DNA of 64,000 nt from NCBI GenBank assembly GCA_905181815.1, contig CAJIZA010000003.1:558001-622000 (forward strand). Direction: 5' to 3'. This document shows positions 54,795 to 64,000 of this stretch, one piece after another. Each line of letters begins with the position of its first letter. Within the stretch, counting starts at the first letter, position 1. The position numbers and the translations under genes were made by a program. The DNA is from an uncultured Planktomarina sp. GTDB lineage: Bacteria; Pseudomonadota; Alphaproteobacteria; Rhodobacterales; Rhodobacteraceae. The notes beneath the pieces were generated by a model. The model did not search any database. It saw only the letters and a list, made by a program, of their open reading frames with translations, and was not told where the DNA came from.

Positions 54795-55850
54795 TTAATG
54801 ATAGCGCGTGCCGGCCTCTGAGCTGGAGATCCGCGGCACTAGAGCTTTGACCAAATCGCGCATATCGAGCGTGCCTACGGGCTTGCTGCTGTCATCCAAC
54901 ACGCGGTAGCGTAGGGCGGTGTCACCCCCAGAGGCGGCGATGAGGCTTTCGAGGTTGTCATTGGCCTGCACATCGCCGGCAAATTGCCCCTCTGACAAAG
55001 GCTGCATAACGGACCGGACACGCAACACCCGCGCGCGGTTGATGTCAGAAACAAAGTCTTCAATATAGGGATCTGTTGGGTTCATTAATATACCTTGCGG
55101 CTCGCCCTGTTGCACCACGGCCCCATCTTTCAAGATAACGAGATGATCGGCCAGTTTCAGCGCTTCATCGAGATCATGGGTGATGAATATGATGGTCTTT
55201 TTCAACTCAATTTGTAGCTCGAGAAGCAAATCTTGCATGTCGGTACGGATGAGCGGATCGAGGGCAGAAAAGGCCTCATCCATAAGCATGATGTCAGAGT
55301 TTGAGGTCAGGGCGCGAGCAATGCCCACCCTCTGTTGCATCCCGCCTGACAATTGCGCTGGATAATGGTTTTCGAAGCCACCAAGACCCACACGGGCAAG
55401 CCAGATTTTAGCTTCCTGTTCTTGCTCTTCGGTTGGCCGGCCCTTAATGTCGAGTGCCATAGCAGCGTTTTGTAACACGGTGCGATGCGGAAGGAGCGCG
55501 AATTTTTGGAACACCATCGACATTTTATTTTGTCGCATGAACCGCAAATCTGTTGTTGAGAGGTTCATAACATCTACACCATCCACCAAAATTTCGCCAT
55601 CTGTGGGTTCAATCAATCGGTTGAGATGTCGGATGAGAGTGGATTTTCCTGAGCCAGATAGGCCCATCACTACGGTGATTTCACCTGCTTGCATTTCGAC
55701 GTTGATGTCTTGCAAGCCCAAGACATGTTTGTGGCTGGCCAATAGCTCTTCTTTACCCATGCCGGCTTTAACATTTGCAAGCGCAGATTTGTCGTCATTG
55801 CCAAAAATTTTATATAGGCCGCGTAGGCTGACTTTTGTGGTTTGTGTCAT
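54795..55850 (-). CDS. proV: Glycine betaine/proline-type ABC transporter ATP-binding protein
   Basis: 351 residues. Leader region 1-45, then Walker A MGLSGSGKST, the VFQKFALLPHRTVLQNAAMALDIKGR Q-loop stretch typical of ProV/OpuAA, signature LSGGMQQRVGIARAL, Walker B IMLMDEAFSALDPLIR and ITHDLDEALKLADHLVILKDG. The C-terminal 70 residues form a CBS-like region (YRVLDDSSKPVGTLDMRDLVKAL), which in relatives senses ionic strength. Last gene of the minus-strand operon proX-proW-proV. Convergent with the COG0523 gene. Confidence 0.92.
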   Translation of the reverse strand: MTQTTKVSLRGLYKIFGNDDKSALANVKAGMGKEELLASHKHVLGLQDINVEMQAGEITVVMGLSGSGKSTLIRHLNRLIEPTDGEILVDGVDVMNLSTTDLRFMRQNKMSMVFQKFALLPHRTVLQNAAMALDIKGRPTEEQEQEAKIWLARVGLGGFENHYPAQLSGGMQQRVGIARALTSNSDIMLMDEAFSALDPLIRTDMQDLLLELQIELKKTIIFITHDLDEALKLADHLVILKDGAVVQQGEPQGILMNPTDPYIEDFVSDINRARVLRVRSVMQPLSEGQFAGDVQANDNLESLIAASGGDTALRYRVLDDSSKPVGTLDMRDLVKALVPRISSSEAGTRYH

Positions 55851-55861
55851 TTCATCAACCC

Positions 55862-56893
55862 TTATAATTCATTTTTGGTACGGTCGATGCGCGAGAGTGC
55901 CGCCTTCGAGGTGCGGTCTAACATGACCGCCAGAAGAACGATGCAGACCCCTGCCATTAATCCAACGCCCAGCTCAAGGTTGCGAATGCCGCGCAGGACG
56001 AGAACGCCTAGACCTGGGGCTGTGACCATTGAGGCGATGACCACCATGGCTAGGCTCATCATGATGGTTTGGTTGAGACCAGCCATGATATTTGGCAGTG
56101 CCAAAGGCAGCTCTACTTTGGTCAATTTTTGCCTCGGGCTCATTCCAAAGGCATTGCCCGCCTCGACTACATCCTTGTCGACCAGCCGAACGCCAAGATC
56201 CGTCAAGCGGATTACTGGCACAATGGCATAGAGGATGATCGCAATCCCGTAGAGGCGTGACTCGCCGATGGGAAAGAGGAAGATCAGTGGGATGAGATAA
56301 ACAAAGGTCGGCAGAGTTTGCAGCAAATCTAAAACTGGGATGATTGCTTTTTGCAATCTGTTGTACTTGGACATGGCAATTCCAATAGGAATACCGAACA
56401 GTGCTGATATGACCGTGCAGACTAATATGACCGCGAAGGTTTGCATCGCCGGCTCAAAGTGATCGACGAAGGCGAAAAACGAGAGGCAAAATGCGTTAAA
56501 TATCAAGACTGGCAGTGAACGCGTAGCGAACCAGACCGCCAATAAGATCCCAGCCATGATGAGAAACCAAGGAGCGGTCATGAATAAATAAAGCGTGCCA
56601 TCTAGCATCCACGATAGGGGCTGAGTGATGGGGTCTAAGACCGTGCGCAACGTGGGTCGGATAGAGAGAAACCCATTCTCCAAGCCTTTAACTACATCGC
56701 GGGTCTGGCTGATTTGACCACAGGCTTTGTTCAACTCATCCAGCGATGGAAAGGCAAAGCTGAAGCTGGACTCCGGGGTTGAATTTCCGGTCTTAGCGAG
56801 CAGTTGCGCCATGGACATGGGACCTTCGGAGGCACCTGCATCGCACCAACTGCGCAAACCCAGCATGTTAAAGAGCCCATCGTAAGTGGCCAT
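55862..56893 (-). CDS. proW: Glycine betaine/proline-type ABC transporter permease
   Basis: 343 residues. A long N-terminal segment (1-100), then about seven helices. The ATPase-contact loop is DKDVVEAGNAFGMSPRQKLTKVELPLALPNIMAGLNQTIMMSLAMVVIASMV, characteristic of ProW. LDLLQTLPTFVYLIPLIFLFPIGESR is also typical. It sits between proV (11 bases) and proX (64 bases). The N-terminal extension before the first helix contains two cysteines and is not informative about substrate. Confidence 0.92.
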   Translation of the reverse strand: MATYDGLFNMLGLRSWCDAGASEGPMSMAQLLAKTGNSTPESSFSFAFPSLDELNKACGQISQTRDVVKGLENGFLSIRPTLRTVLDPITQPLSWMLDGTLYLFMTAPWFLIMAGILLAVWFATRSLPVLIFNAFCLSFFAFVDHFEPAMQTFAVILVCTVISALFGIPIGIAMSKYNRLQKAIIPVLDLLQTLPTFVYLIPLIFLFPIGESRLYGIAIILYAIVPVIRLTDLGVRLVDKDVVEAGNAFGMSPRQKLTKVELPLALPNIMAGLNQTIMMSLAMVVIASMVTAPGLGVLVLRGIRNLELGVGLMAGVCIVLLAVMLDRTSKAALSRIDRTKNEL

Positions 56894-56957
56894 AAATTTG
56901 TCTCCCCGATGTCAAAATCCCGCGAACTGTCTATAGCTCGCGGGATCAATTTTTTTA

Positions 56958-57926
56958 TTAGTTAAGGATTGCGGCCAATTTGCCTTTTGCATCATCGCTC
57001 AACCAATTGCCCCAAACATCCTTGTACGAGGTCAGGAAGTACACAGCGGCTTCGTCATAGGAGGCGTTGTTGTCAAGGCGCCAAGCCAAAACATCACCCA
57101 TTTGCGCGTTTGTGAAAGCGACGTTTTTCATCAATGTCGCAACTTCTGGTTCACGCTCCATGAAGGCGCCAGATGCAGCTGTCACAACTTTGGCAGAGGG
57201 ATAGGCCGAGAAACCAGGGTTTGCACAATCGACATCGCCGTTACAGCTATGCGCCTCTGCGTTATAGGCTGGCACTTCAACACGAACCATTGGGTATTTG
57301 CCGAGCACTGCGGTTGGAGCCCAGTAGTAGCCGAACCAGGGCGCCTTATCAGCATAGGCTGCAGCGATGGAGGTTTGCAGCGTTTCGCCGGAACCGTGCT
57401 GGAAGCGCTCTAGCCCACCGGCTACGGCCTTAGCAGCTTTGAGGTTATTGTTGTTGATGATGTCGCAGGCCCAGCCTGATGGGCAATCATGAAACTTACC
57501 GCCAACGGCCGCAGGATTGGCCATGATGCCGTCCCATGTAGTTAGCTCAGGGTTTGATTCTGCGAGGTAGGCTGGGATCCACCATGCCTCAACGCCACCG
57601 TCTGACAAAACATTTGTCAGTTCAACCAATTTGCCCTCGGCCAGCAGAGGTTCGTAAGCTGGTGTCGAGTTGGCCCAGACTTCTGTTAAAATATCAGGCT
57701 CGCCAGTTTCGGCCAAAGAGGTCAACGCGGGCACCGTCGAAGAGGGCACGACTTGAACATCGCAGCCATAGCCTTGGGTCATCAAGAAGTTCGCGACCGC
57801 AGTGACAACTGCGGATGAGGCCCAGTCCATTTCGGTGATAGATACTTTCCCGCAGCTTGCCGTGGCCGATGTGGCGCCTAATGACAGTGCGAATGCGGCT
57901 GTTGCCGTCAACATTTTGAGTTTCAT
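56958..57926 (-). CDS. proX: Glycine betaine/proline-type ABC transporter substrate-binding protein
   Basis: 322 residues after choosing ATG 57926, which has GGGAG upstream. Signal peptide MKLKMLTATAAFALSLGATSATA, then CGKVSITEMDWASSAVVTAVANFLMTQGYGCDVQVVP and GEPDILTEVWANSTPAYEPLL. Trp residues of an aromatic cage fit a quaternary ammonium ligand (W in EVW, WFGYYW, AWWIPAYL). Cysteine pairs (CDVQVV, CPSGWAC, CNGDVDC) suggest disulfides. The exact ligand (glycine betaine, choline, proline betaine) cannot be told. The frame stays open 80 codons upstream without signal-like features. Confidence 0.9.
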   Translation of the reverse strand: MKLKMLTATAAFALSLGATSATASCGKVSITEMDWASSAVVTAVANFLMTQGYGCDVQVVPSSTVPALTSLAETGEPDILTEVWANSTPAYEPLLAEGKLVELTNVLSDGGVEAWWIPAYLAESNPELTTWDGIMANPAAVGGKFHDCPSGWACDIINNNNLKAAKAVAGGLERFQHGSGETLQTSIAAAYADKAPWFGYYWAPTAVLGKYPMVRVEVPAYNAEAHSCNGDVDCANPGFSAYPSAKVVTAASGAFMEREPEVATLMKNVAFTNAQMGDVLAWRLDNNASYDEAAVYFLTSYKDVWGNWLSDDAKGKLAAILN

Positions 57927-58264
57927 CTGTGTCTCCCTGTTATCTTTCTTTACGCATTGGCCGGTTCTCCAGCCTTTTGACCCATGCAGCAGTAGTGCCA
58001 GCCTACTGTTGTGACGTGTCATCGCCAACAACATGGACCTAATTTCCACACTGGAACATAGCCAAGCGACACATCCAAGCCCAAATTCGGCAAAATCTTC
58101 AAGTATTAATGTTAAGGTCTTTTTTGTGGATCCGTGTATGGCCGTAGTTCTGCCGCCATCTATCATGTAAAGCCAAAGTGGCGCTCATGACATTTGACTC
58201 TGAAAGCATGCTGCGGTGAACATTGGGCAGGTGCGTATTATTTTCTATTCAGCGGTGGCGAGAC
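57927..58264. other. Intergenic region upstream of proX and of the desaturase pseudogene
   Basis: 338 bases without a gene that I can support on either strand. It must hold the proX promoter (minus strand) and once held the desaturase promoter (plus strand). It is moderately AT-rich between 58080 and 58120 (AAATTCGGCAAAATCTTCAAG, then ATTAATGTTAAGG). I see no clear dyad or riboswitch-like structure. Confidence 0.6.
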
Positions 58265-59406
58265 ATGACTTATCCCCCTTTATCACAGGCCCGAGACACT
58301 CTTAATGTGCAGTGGTACAGATCTCCCATGCCGCCGGAGGTGTTTCGCGCCCTCTAGCAACGCAGTGATCTCAAAGGATGGAAACAGGCGGGTGGCCTTT
58401 TGGCGCTCTTCGTGGCGAAGTAGTTTGGTATGGCTGTTTTGGGCGCAGGGGCAATGGGTGGCTTTTACCCTCGCATTGTTTTTACATGGCACTGTTGGCA
58501 GCTTTTTCTCTGGAACGACGCTCCATGAGCTGGGCCATGGTACGGTGTTCCGGACTAAGGCGTTAAATAAGATTTTCTTGTATATTTTTAGTGTGTTGAG
58601 TTGGTAGAATCCGTTTGATTATGCTGTCAGCCATACATATCATCACAGGTTTACTCTGCAGCCTGAGGGGGATCGTGAGAATCTCTTGCCGCGGCATCCC
58701 AATACCGACAAGTTCTTTCTCTTGCAGCTTCTGACCATCAATCTCATAACTCAGTCGGGCCGAACGTTCGGCAAGGGCGGGCTAATTTCGACGCTGTGAG
58801 AGACTGTTCTCCATGCGTTTGGCCGGGTTGGTTCCACCGATATCTCCAGCAATGAATGGCTCTAGAGCTTCCACAAAGATCAACCCGACCAGCACAGGCG
58901 TGCGGTTCAATGGTCGTGCTATTGCTTGTATTCATGGAGGTCTGTTTGTTCTGGCTTGGGTGACGGGCCTTTGGATCCAGCTGATTATTCTGAGCCTTTT
59001 CAACCTCATTGGCAATTGGCTGGGCTGTTTTTGGGGTCTGCCGCAACATTGCGGTCTGCGTGAAAATGTACTGGACTTTCGAAAAACGGTACGCTCTCTG
59101 CGGCTGCATCCGGTTCTGGAGTTTTTGTATTGGCATATGAATTGGCATACCGAGAATCATATGTATGCTGGGGTGCCATGTTGTAATCTAAAAAAGCTGC
59201 ACCAAGCGATCAAAGATGATATGCCAGAGCCAAGTAGTTTGACCGGCGCTTGGCGCGAGATGCTGGAGATTTGGGAGCGGCAGAAACGTGAGCCAAGCTA
59301 CCAATTTGACACACCGCTTCCAGCGACGGCTCAAACCCAGCGCAACCGCGCAGCTGTAGCTGAAGAAAATTCCATCGGGGATTTAGCGCCAGAGGGCTTG
59401 CGCTAA
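58265..59406 (+). pseudogene. Fatty acid desaturase, inactivated
   Basis: From ATG 58265 the sequence follows a fatty acid desaturase through several frames. It starts MTYPPLSQARDTLNVQWYRS, meets TAG in the codon after VFRAL, shifts frame near 58425, and gives SFFSGTTLHELGHGTVFRT (first His box HXXXH). Another TAG follows VLSW at about 58606, where relatives have Trp, then FDYAVSHTYHHRFTLQPEGDR (second box). The end gives LPQHCGLRENVLDF and MNWHTENHMYAGVPC (third box). The DNA from 58790 to 58880 also carries a frame change. At least two stops and two frameshifts rule out one sequencing error. Confidence 0.85.
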
Positions 59407-59524
59407 GACTTGGCGACTGACTTGGCGCATGCGCAGCCAAGGTGCTTATTTATTTTATATTCTAATATGCATTAATGAAATAAATTAGATAATTTCTAAT
59501 GAATTAAACCTCAAAAAACATGCT

Positions 59525-60640
59525 TTAGGTTTTGTCATGCTCGCCCAAACCGGGCGCGGCACGCAGCAATTGTAGCTGTGCATTTGAAAATTTGATAGGG
59601 GTGCGTACGCCTGGGATGCCTTCGGGGGTGATGCGCATCTGGCGGTGCAGGGTCTGCGGATCTTCTAGCGCTTCGGCGATAGTATTGATGGGGCCGGAGG
59701 GCACGCCGGCGCTTTCCAGCACCTGCAAGACGTCCAATTTGCGCCAGTGGCTTAAAACTGCAGTAATTTGCCCAACGGCCTCAGCGCGATGGGCCAGCCG
59801 AGCCGCATTGTCGGCGAATCTCGGATCGGTGATCCAATCCTCACGGACCAACGCGCGTGCGAGACTGTGAAATTGTCGATTGTTGCCGCAAGCGATGACG
59901 ATATGGCCATCAGCAACAGGAAAAACTTGATAGGGCACAATGCTGGTATGGGCATTGCCCATCCGCTGTGGACTTTCTCCTGTGGTGAGGTAATTTAGGT
60001 TTTGATTGGCTTGCGCGGCCAGCATGCAGTCAAACAATGCCATATCGATGTGCTGCCCCTTGCCCGTCCGAGCGCGTTGGGCCAGGGCGGCTTGGATTCC
60101 GATGACCCCGTAAAGTCCAGTGAAGACATCGGCAAAAGCCACGCCAACCTTTTGCGGCATGCCCTCGGGCTCGCCGGTGATCTCCATGATGCCCGTCATG
60201 CCTTGAATCATAAAGTCGTAGCCTGCTTTATGGGCCCGTGGGCCATCCTGACCAAAGCCGGTGACAGAGCAGTAAACCAGCTGAGGATTTGGCGGCGCCA
60301 AGGATGCGTAGTCGAGACCGAATTTCGCCAGCCCGCCGACTTTGAAATTCTCAATCAAGACATCTGCTGAGCCGATCAGGTCTTTGAGATAGGCCAGTCG
60401 GGCGGGATCATTGAAATCAACTGTGATTCCCTGTTTGCCACGGTTGGTGCTGTGAAAATAGGCCGCAGAGCTGTCCGCGCCTTTGGTTACATAGTTTGGT
60501 CCCCATTTGCGCGTATCATCGCCCTCCGGACTTTCCACTTTGATGACCTCAGCCCCCAAATCCGCCAGGGTTTGTCCGATCCAAGGGCCGGCCAAGACGC
60601 GGGCCAATTCAACGACTTTCAAACCTTCAAGCGGATACAT
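59525..60640 (-). CDS. Class III CoA-transferase (CaiB/BaiF family)
   Basis: 371 residues. Family marks: LEGLKVVELARVLAGPWIGQTLADLGAEVIKVESPEGDD, ADVLIENFKVGGLAKFGLDYASLA, YCSVTGFGQDGPRAHKAGYDFMIQGMTGIM, and GQHIDMALFDCMLA; the catalytic Asp is probably in the GYDFMIQG stretch (family GYD). It transfers CoA between carboxylic acids. The substrate is not evident from context; it is divergent from the GAPDH-like gene. It starts MYPLEGLKV at 60640 and no better upstream start exists. Confidence 0.92.
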   Translation of the reverse strand: MYPLEGLKVVELARVLAGPWIGQTLADLGAEVIKVESPEGDDTRKWGPNYVTKGADSSAAYFHSTNRGKQGITVDFNDPARLAYLKDLIGSADVLIENFKVGGLAKFGLDYASLAPPNPQLVYCSVTGFGQDGPRAHKAGYDFMIQGMTGIMEITGEPEGMPQKVGVAFADVFTGLYGVIGIQAALAQRARTGKGQHIDMALFDCMLAAQANQNLNYLTTGESPQRMGNAHTSIVPYQVFPVADGHIVIACGNNRQFHSLARALVREDWITDPRFADNAARLAHRAEAVGQITAVLSHWRKLDVLQVLESAGVPSGPINTIAEALEDPQTLHRQMRITPEGIPGVRTPIKFSNAQLQLLRAAPGLGEHDKT

Positions 60641-60768
60641 TTGGCTTCCCTTAGAATTTTACAATGTTCAATTTGGCGCTGGACTTTCCGAGGTATTTGG
60701 CATGGTTTCGGCTCCAGCGCATCCATTTTTTTCGATTTTGGAGGCGAATGCTTGGAAAGGGAGAGATA

Positions 60769-61758
60769 ATGTGCCGTCCAATACGCTTTGCCATTAATGG
60801 ATTTGGCCGGATTGGCCGAGCTGTAGCGCGGCAATGGGTGGAGCAGCAGGCAGAAGGTCGTTTTGATCTGGTGGCGATCAATGACATCGCCCCCTTGGAA
60901 ACCTGCGCCTATCTCTTGGAATTCGACAGTGTCTATGGCCCCATGGCGGGCTGTATTGAGACCAGTTCTGATCGTTTGACTGTCAACGGACATGCGGTGA
61001 GGTTTAGCCACAATCCAGATCTGGCGGTGGTGGATCTGTCAGATGTTGATATCGTGTTTGAATGCACCGGCAAGGCTGTGACCCTGCAGTTTGCCACCGC
61101 GGGCCTGCGGGCGGGTGCTCGGCGTGTTTTGATCTCTGGCCCTTCTGATTGTGCCGATGTAACTGTTGTCTTAGGCGCGAACGATCATGTTTTGCGCGGT
61201 CAAAGCATTGTCTCAAACGCCTCTTGCACCACCAATGCGCTGGCACCCTTGTTGCGAATTTTGCATGAGGCCTATGGGGTGCTCGCGGGACATATGACTA
61301 CGATCCATTCTTACACAGGCAGCCAACCAACCGTCGACGCCCCCCGCGGCGCGGTGCTCGAGCGCAATCGCGCGGCCGCCCTGTCCATGGTGCCGACCAG
61401 CACCTCTGCGGCCGTGCTGATTGATAAAATTTTGCCTGATTTGGTCGGGCGCGTGAAGGGCTGTGCGGTGCGCGTGCCGACCGCCAGCGTCTCTGCTGTT
61501 GATCTCACCTGTCAAGTGGCGCATCCCGTCGAGCAAGCAGCACTGATAGAGCTTTTGCGGCAAGCCCGGCCCGACATCTTGGGCATGACCGACCGTCCGT
61601 TGGTCTCCTCAGATCTAAGGGCACGCCGCGAGAGTTTGGTCATTGCTGCCCCGCAGGTGCAGGTTATGGAACAAAACTTGCTGCGCATATTTGGGTGGTA
61701 TGACAATGAATGGGGTTTTTCAGCCCGAATGTTCGATGTGGCGGCAAAAATAACGTGA
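60769..61758 (+). CDS. Glyceraldehyde-3-phosphate dehydrogenase-like protein (divergent paralogue)
   Basis: 329 residues starting at ATG 60769 after GGGAGAG. Rossmann motif AINGFGRIGR (8-17), catalytic C153 in SNASCTTNALAPLL, H180 in TTIHSYTGSQ, VRVPTASVSAVDLTC and WYDNEWGFSARM are all there. The phosphate-binding stretch is unusual: ERNRAAALSMVPTSTSAA replaces the normal GR-A-A-NIIPTSTGAAKA, so the Gly after ST is Ser and the following Lys is lost. It may be an erythrose-4-phosphate dehydrogenase-like or specialised GAPDH. It stands alone, next to clpP, not with pgk. Confidence 0.85.
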   Translation: MCRPIRFAINGFGRIGRAVARQWVEQQAEGRFDLVAINDIAPLETCAYLLEFDSVYGPMAGCIETSSDRLTVNGHAVRFSHNPDLAVVDLSDVDIVFECTGKAVTLQFATAGLRAGARRVLISGPSDCADVTVVLGANDHVLRGQSIVSNASCTTNALAPLLRILHEAYGVLAGHMTTIHSYTGSQPTVDAPRGAVLERNRAAALSMVPTSTSAAVLIDKILPDLVGRVKGCAVRVPTASVSAVDLTCQVAHPVEQAALIELLRQARPDILGMTDRPLVSSDLRARRESLVIAAPQVQVMEQNLLRIFGWYDNEWGFSARMFDVAAKIT

Positions 61759-61875
61759 GAGTCGCTTCAAAATGCATCTAAAATTTTTGCGCCCCTTGTT
61801 CTACCCCGGGCGCAATACTAAAACTTGGATAACAGAGTGGCATTATGCCGGAAGAGTTACTAGCGGGGGCACCTA

Positions 61876-62496
61876 ATGAAAGATCCAATCGAAACTTATA
61901 TGAACCTCGTCCCAATGGTCGTTGAACAGACAAGTCGGGGCGAGCGGGCCTATGATATTTTTTCGCGTCTGCTTAAAGAACGGATCATATTTGTAAATGG
62001 CCCGGTACACGACGGGATGAGCACTTTGGTGATCGCTCAGCTTTTGCATCTTGAGGCGGAGAACCCAACCAAAGAGATCAGCATGTATATCAACTCCCCC
62101 GGCGGTGTTGTCACGGCTGGCCTGTCGATTTACGACACCATGCAATATATCAAACCAAAGGTGAGCACACTCTGCGTGGGTCAGGCGGCCTCCATGGGCT
62201 CATTGCTCTTGACCGCGGGTGCCAAGGACATGCGGTTTTCTCTGCCGAATTCTTCGATCATGGTACACCAGCCCTCTGGTGGTTACCAAGGCCAGGCAAC
62301 AGACATCATGATCCATGCGGAATTTACGCAAAAGCTGAAGCGCCGTTTGAATGAAATTTATGTCACCCACACCGGGCAAGACTATGATACAATTGAGGCC
62401 GCTTTGGAGCGAGATAATTTCATGTCTCCTGAGGAGGCGCAGGCCTGGGGTTTGATTGACAAAATCGTCACCAATCGTGAAAAAGAGGCAGGATAG
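61876..62496 (+). CDS. clpP: ATP-dependent Clp protease proteolytic subunit
   Basis: 206 residues. The catalytic triad is complete: S106 in [12 protein letters not shown]131 in MVHQPSGG and D180 in [11 protein letters not shown]. Start [39 protein letters not shown] is the standard ClpP opening. It forms two stacked heptameric rings that degrade substrates unfolded by ClpX or ClpA. ClpX follows 124 bases later on the same strand. Confidence 0.97.
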   Translation: MKDPIETYMNLVPMVVEQTSRGERAYDIFSRLLKERIIFVNGPVHDGMSTLVIAQLLHLEAENPTKEISMYINSPGGVVTAGLSIYDTMQYIKPKVSTLCVGQAASMGSLLLTAGAKDMRFSLPNSSIMVHQPSGGYQGQATDIMIHAEFTQKLKRRLNEIYVTHTGQDYDTIEAALERDNFMSPEEAQAWGLIDKIVTNREKEAG

Positions 62497-62620
62497 GCAA
62501 GATTAACCACAAAATCGCGGTTGTGGCTCAATCCTAGCTGCCATAAGCTCATCGTGATTTTTAGACACGGCGATTGGGATTGCCTCCACAGAGACGACCC
62601 AACAATATTGAAGGTGAGAC

Positions 62621-63886
62621 ATGGCTGATAAAGCAAGCGGCGACGGGAAAAATACCCTATATTGCAGTTTTTGCGGTAAAAGTCAGCATGAGGTGCGCAA
62701 ACTGATTGCGGGTCCCACCGTCTTCATCTGCGATGAATGTGTCGAATTGTGCATGGATATTATCCGTGAGGAGACCAAAGCCAGCGGATTGAAAACCTCT
62801 GAGGGTGTTCCGACGCCTTTGGAAATTTGCCAGGTTTTGGATGATTACGTCATCGGCCAGAGTCACGCCAAACGGGTGCTCTCTGTTGCGGTGCACAATC
62901 ACTATAAACGCCTCAATGTTGCAGAGAAGTCTGACGACATTGAGCTGGCAAAATCCAATATAATGCTGATTGGTCCGACCGGTTGCGGTAAAACCTTGCT
63001 GGCGCAAACTTTGGCGCGGATCTTGGACGTGCCGTTCACTATGGCCGATGCGACCACATTGACGGAAGCAGGCTATGTGGGTGAGGATGTTGAGAACATT
63101 ATTCTTAAACTGCTGCAGGCTAGTGAATATAACGTCGAGCGGGCGCAGCGCGGTATCGTCTATATTGACGAGGTCGATAAAATAACTCGCAAGTCCGACA
63201 ATCCCTCCATCACCCGCGATGTGTCGGGCGAAGGGGTGCAGCAGGCTCTGCTGAAAATCATGGAAGGCACTGTGGCCAGCGTGCCGCCGCAGGGCGGTCG
63301 AAAACATCCGCAGCAGGAATTCTTGCAGGTCGATACGACCAATATCCTATTCATCTGTGGCGGGGCTTTTGCTGGGCTGGAAAAAATTATTGCTGCGCGT
63401 GGTAAGGGTACCTCGATTGGCTTTGGCGCGGATGTGAAAGAGAATGATAGCCGCGGCGTGGGTGAAATGTTTGGCGAGTTAGAGCCGGAAGATCTGCTGA
63501 AATTCGGCCTGATCCCAGAATTCGTGGGCCGTTTGCCTGTTATTGCGACCCTGACTGATTTGGACGAAGAATCTTTGGTGATCATTTTGACACAACCGAA
63601 GAATGCGTTGATCAAACAATATCAACGGTTGTTCGAGTTGGAAGACGTGACATTGACTTTCACCCCTGAAGCGCTGGTGGCCATTGCCAAGCGGGCGATT
63701 GATCGCAAAACTGGTGCGCGGGGGCTGCGCTCGATTTTGGAAGATATTCTGCTCGATACGATGTTTGACTTGCCGGGGATGGACAGTGTTGAGGAAGTGG
63801 TCGTAAATGAAGAGGCTGTCACATCCGATGCGGCGCCCTTGATGATTCATGCTGACAAAAAGCGCGAACCCGCGACAGCTGGTTGA
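62621..63886 (+). CDS. clpX: ATP-dependent Clp protease ATP-binding subunit ClpX
   Basis: 421 residues. N-terminal zinc-binding domain with C15, C18, C37 and C40, then AAA+ core: Walker A GPTGCGKT (118-125), [15 protein letters not shown] with Walker B, and [21 protein letters not shown] in the C-terminal subdomain (sensor-2 Arg). [24 protein letters not shown] is a typical substrate-pore neighbourhood. It unfolds tagged proteins, including ssrA-tagged ones from the SmpB/tmRNA pathway, for ClpP. The gene ends with a strong terminator. Confidence 0.98.
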   Translation: MADKASGDGKNTLYCSFCGKSQHEVRKLIAGPTVFICDECVELCMDIIREETKASGLKTSEGVPTPLEICQVLDDYVIGQSHAKRVLSVAVHNHYKRLNVAEKSDDIELAKSNIMLIGPTGCGKTLLAQTLARILDVPFTMADATTLTEAGYVGEDVENIILKLLQASEYNVERAQRGIVYIDEVDKITRKSDNPSITRDVSGEGVQQALLKIMEGTVASVPPQGGRKHPQQEFLQVDTTNILFICGGAFAGLEKIIAARGKGTSIGFGADVKENDSRGVGEMFGELEPEDLLKFGLIPEFVGRLPVIATLTDLDEESLVIILTQPKNALIKQYQRLFELEDVTLTFTPEALVAIAKRAIDRKTGARGLRSILEDILLDTMFDLPGMDSVEEVVVNEEAVTSDAAPLMIHADKKREPATAG

Positions 63887-63904
63887 GCGAACATAAAATT
63901 GCAG

Positions 63905-63938
63905 AAACGGCAGGATTTTGTTGAAAATCCTGCCGTTT
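63905..63938 (+). terminator. Rho-independent terminator after clpX
   Basis: AAACGGCAGGATTTT (63905-63919) pairs perfectly with AAAATCCTGCCGTTT (63924-63938): a 15-base stem with a GTTG loop, starting 18 bases after the clpX stop. The A-rich 5' side and T-rich 3' side let it work in both directions. Confidence 0.9.
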
Positions 63939-64000
63939 ATCGTTTCAAAAGTGAGTAGTACTGGACCCCCAACCGCATCTGGGGCATAGATAATTCGAAT

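Noticed and set aside
1..64000. CRISPR array, rRNA operon, tmRNA, SRP RNA or RNase P RNA
   Set aside because: No regular spaced repeats and none of the conserved core sequences of these RNAs were seen on either strand.

Overview
The window reads as chromosome of a Rhodobacterales (Roseobacter-group) alphaproteobacterium. Support comes from the neighbourhood murA / DUF2948 / hisD / UPF0262 / LMW phosphatase / infA / maf / RNase E/G / yacG, the pairs accD-folC and mlaA-mlaC, a short ClpX-type clpP-clpX locus, and two DMT/EamA carriers. Coding density is high. Stop-start overlaps of the ATGA type are very common, so most minus-strand runs are probably translationally coupled operons. No rRNA, CRISPR array, complete insertion sequence or phage was found.

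Layout. 1-1077: AT-rich DNA with the 5' part of a DMT transporter, lying on the 3' side of a tRNA-Phe gene. 1309-7683 (minus): the housekeeping operon listed above, with a one-base frameshift in the DUF2948 gene. 7821-16955: tRNA-Thr, a CoxG/XdhC pair, an MFS carrier, zapE, folC-accD, a CPBP membrane protease and ilvD. 16956-18128: a poorly coding stretch with two orphan reading frames. 18125-29613: OmpA-like protein, AhpD-like protein, GNAT, CinA-like protein, sfsA, map, an RhlE-type helicase, rsmD, an FAD ferredoxin reductase facing a peroxiredoxin, phhB, a FemAB-like acyltransferase, GDPD and a RidA protein.

29680-30320: a degraded type I secretion pair (ABC exporter start joined to adaptor end). 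30452-44295: mlaA-mlaC, a class A PBP, an aromatic/aspartate aminotransferase, sseA, smpB, dapA, a frameshifted lytic transglycosylase, an EamA carrier, a split MnmC pair (mnmD and a separate FAD oxidoreductase), a VOC protein, two tandem Lin0512-family proteins and cobO. 44362-45466: an IS6-family transposase remnant followed by a LysR regulator without its DNA-binding half.

45579-54773 looks like an acquired catabolic unit: a five-gene peptide-type ABC importer, a LysR regulator, a YtcJ-like metal-dependent amidohydrolase and a COG0523 metallochaperone GTPase. I infer that it imports and hydrolyses an amide- or peptide-like compound. 54795-57926 is a betaine/proline-type ABC importer (XWV order). 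58265-59406 is a dead fatty acid desaturase. 59525-63938 holds a class III CoA-transferase, a divergent GAPDH paralogue, clpP, clpX and a strong terminator.

The window is notable for its number of broken genes: DUF2948, slt, the type I secretion pair, the IS6 transposase, a LysR gene and the desaturase. The two single-base frameshifts (DUF2948, slt) could be sequencing errors; the other four cannot be explained by one error each. I found no convincing completely new system. The most promising leads are the importer/amidohydrolase/COG0523 cluster, the tandem Lin0512 pair beside cobO, and the divergently split MnmC.
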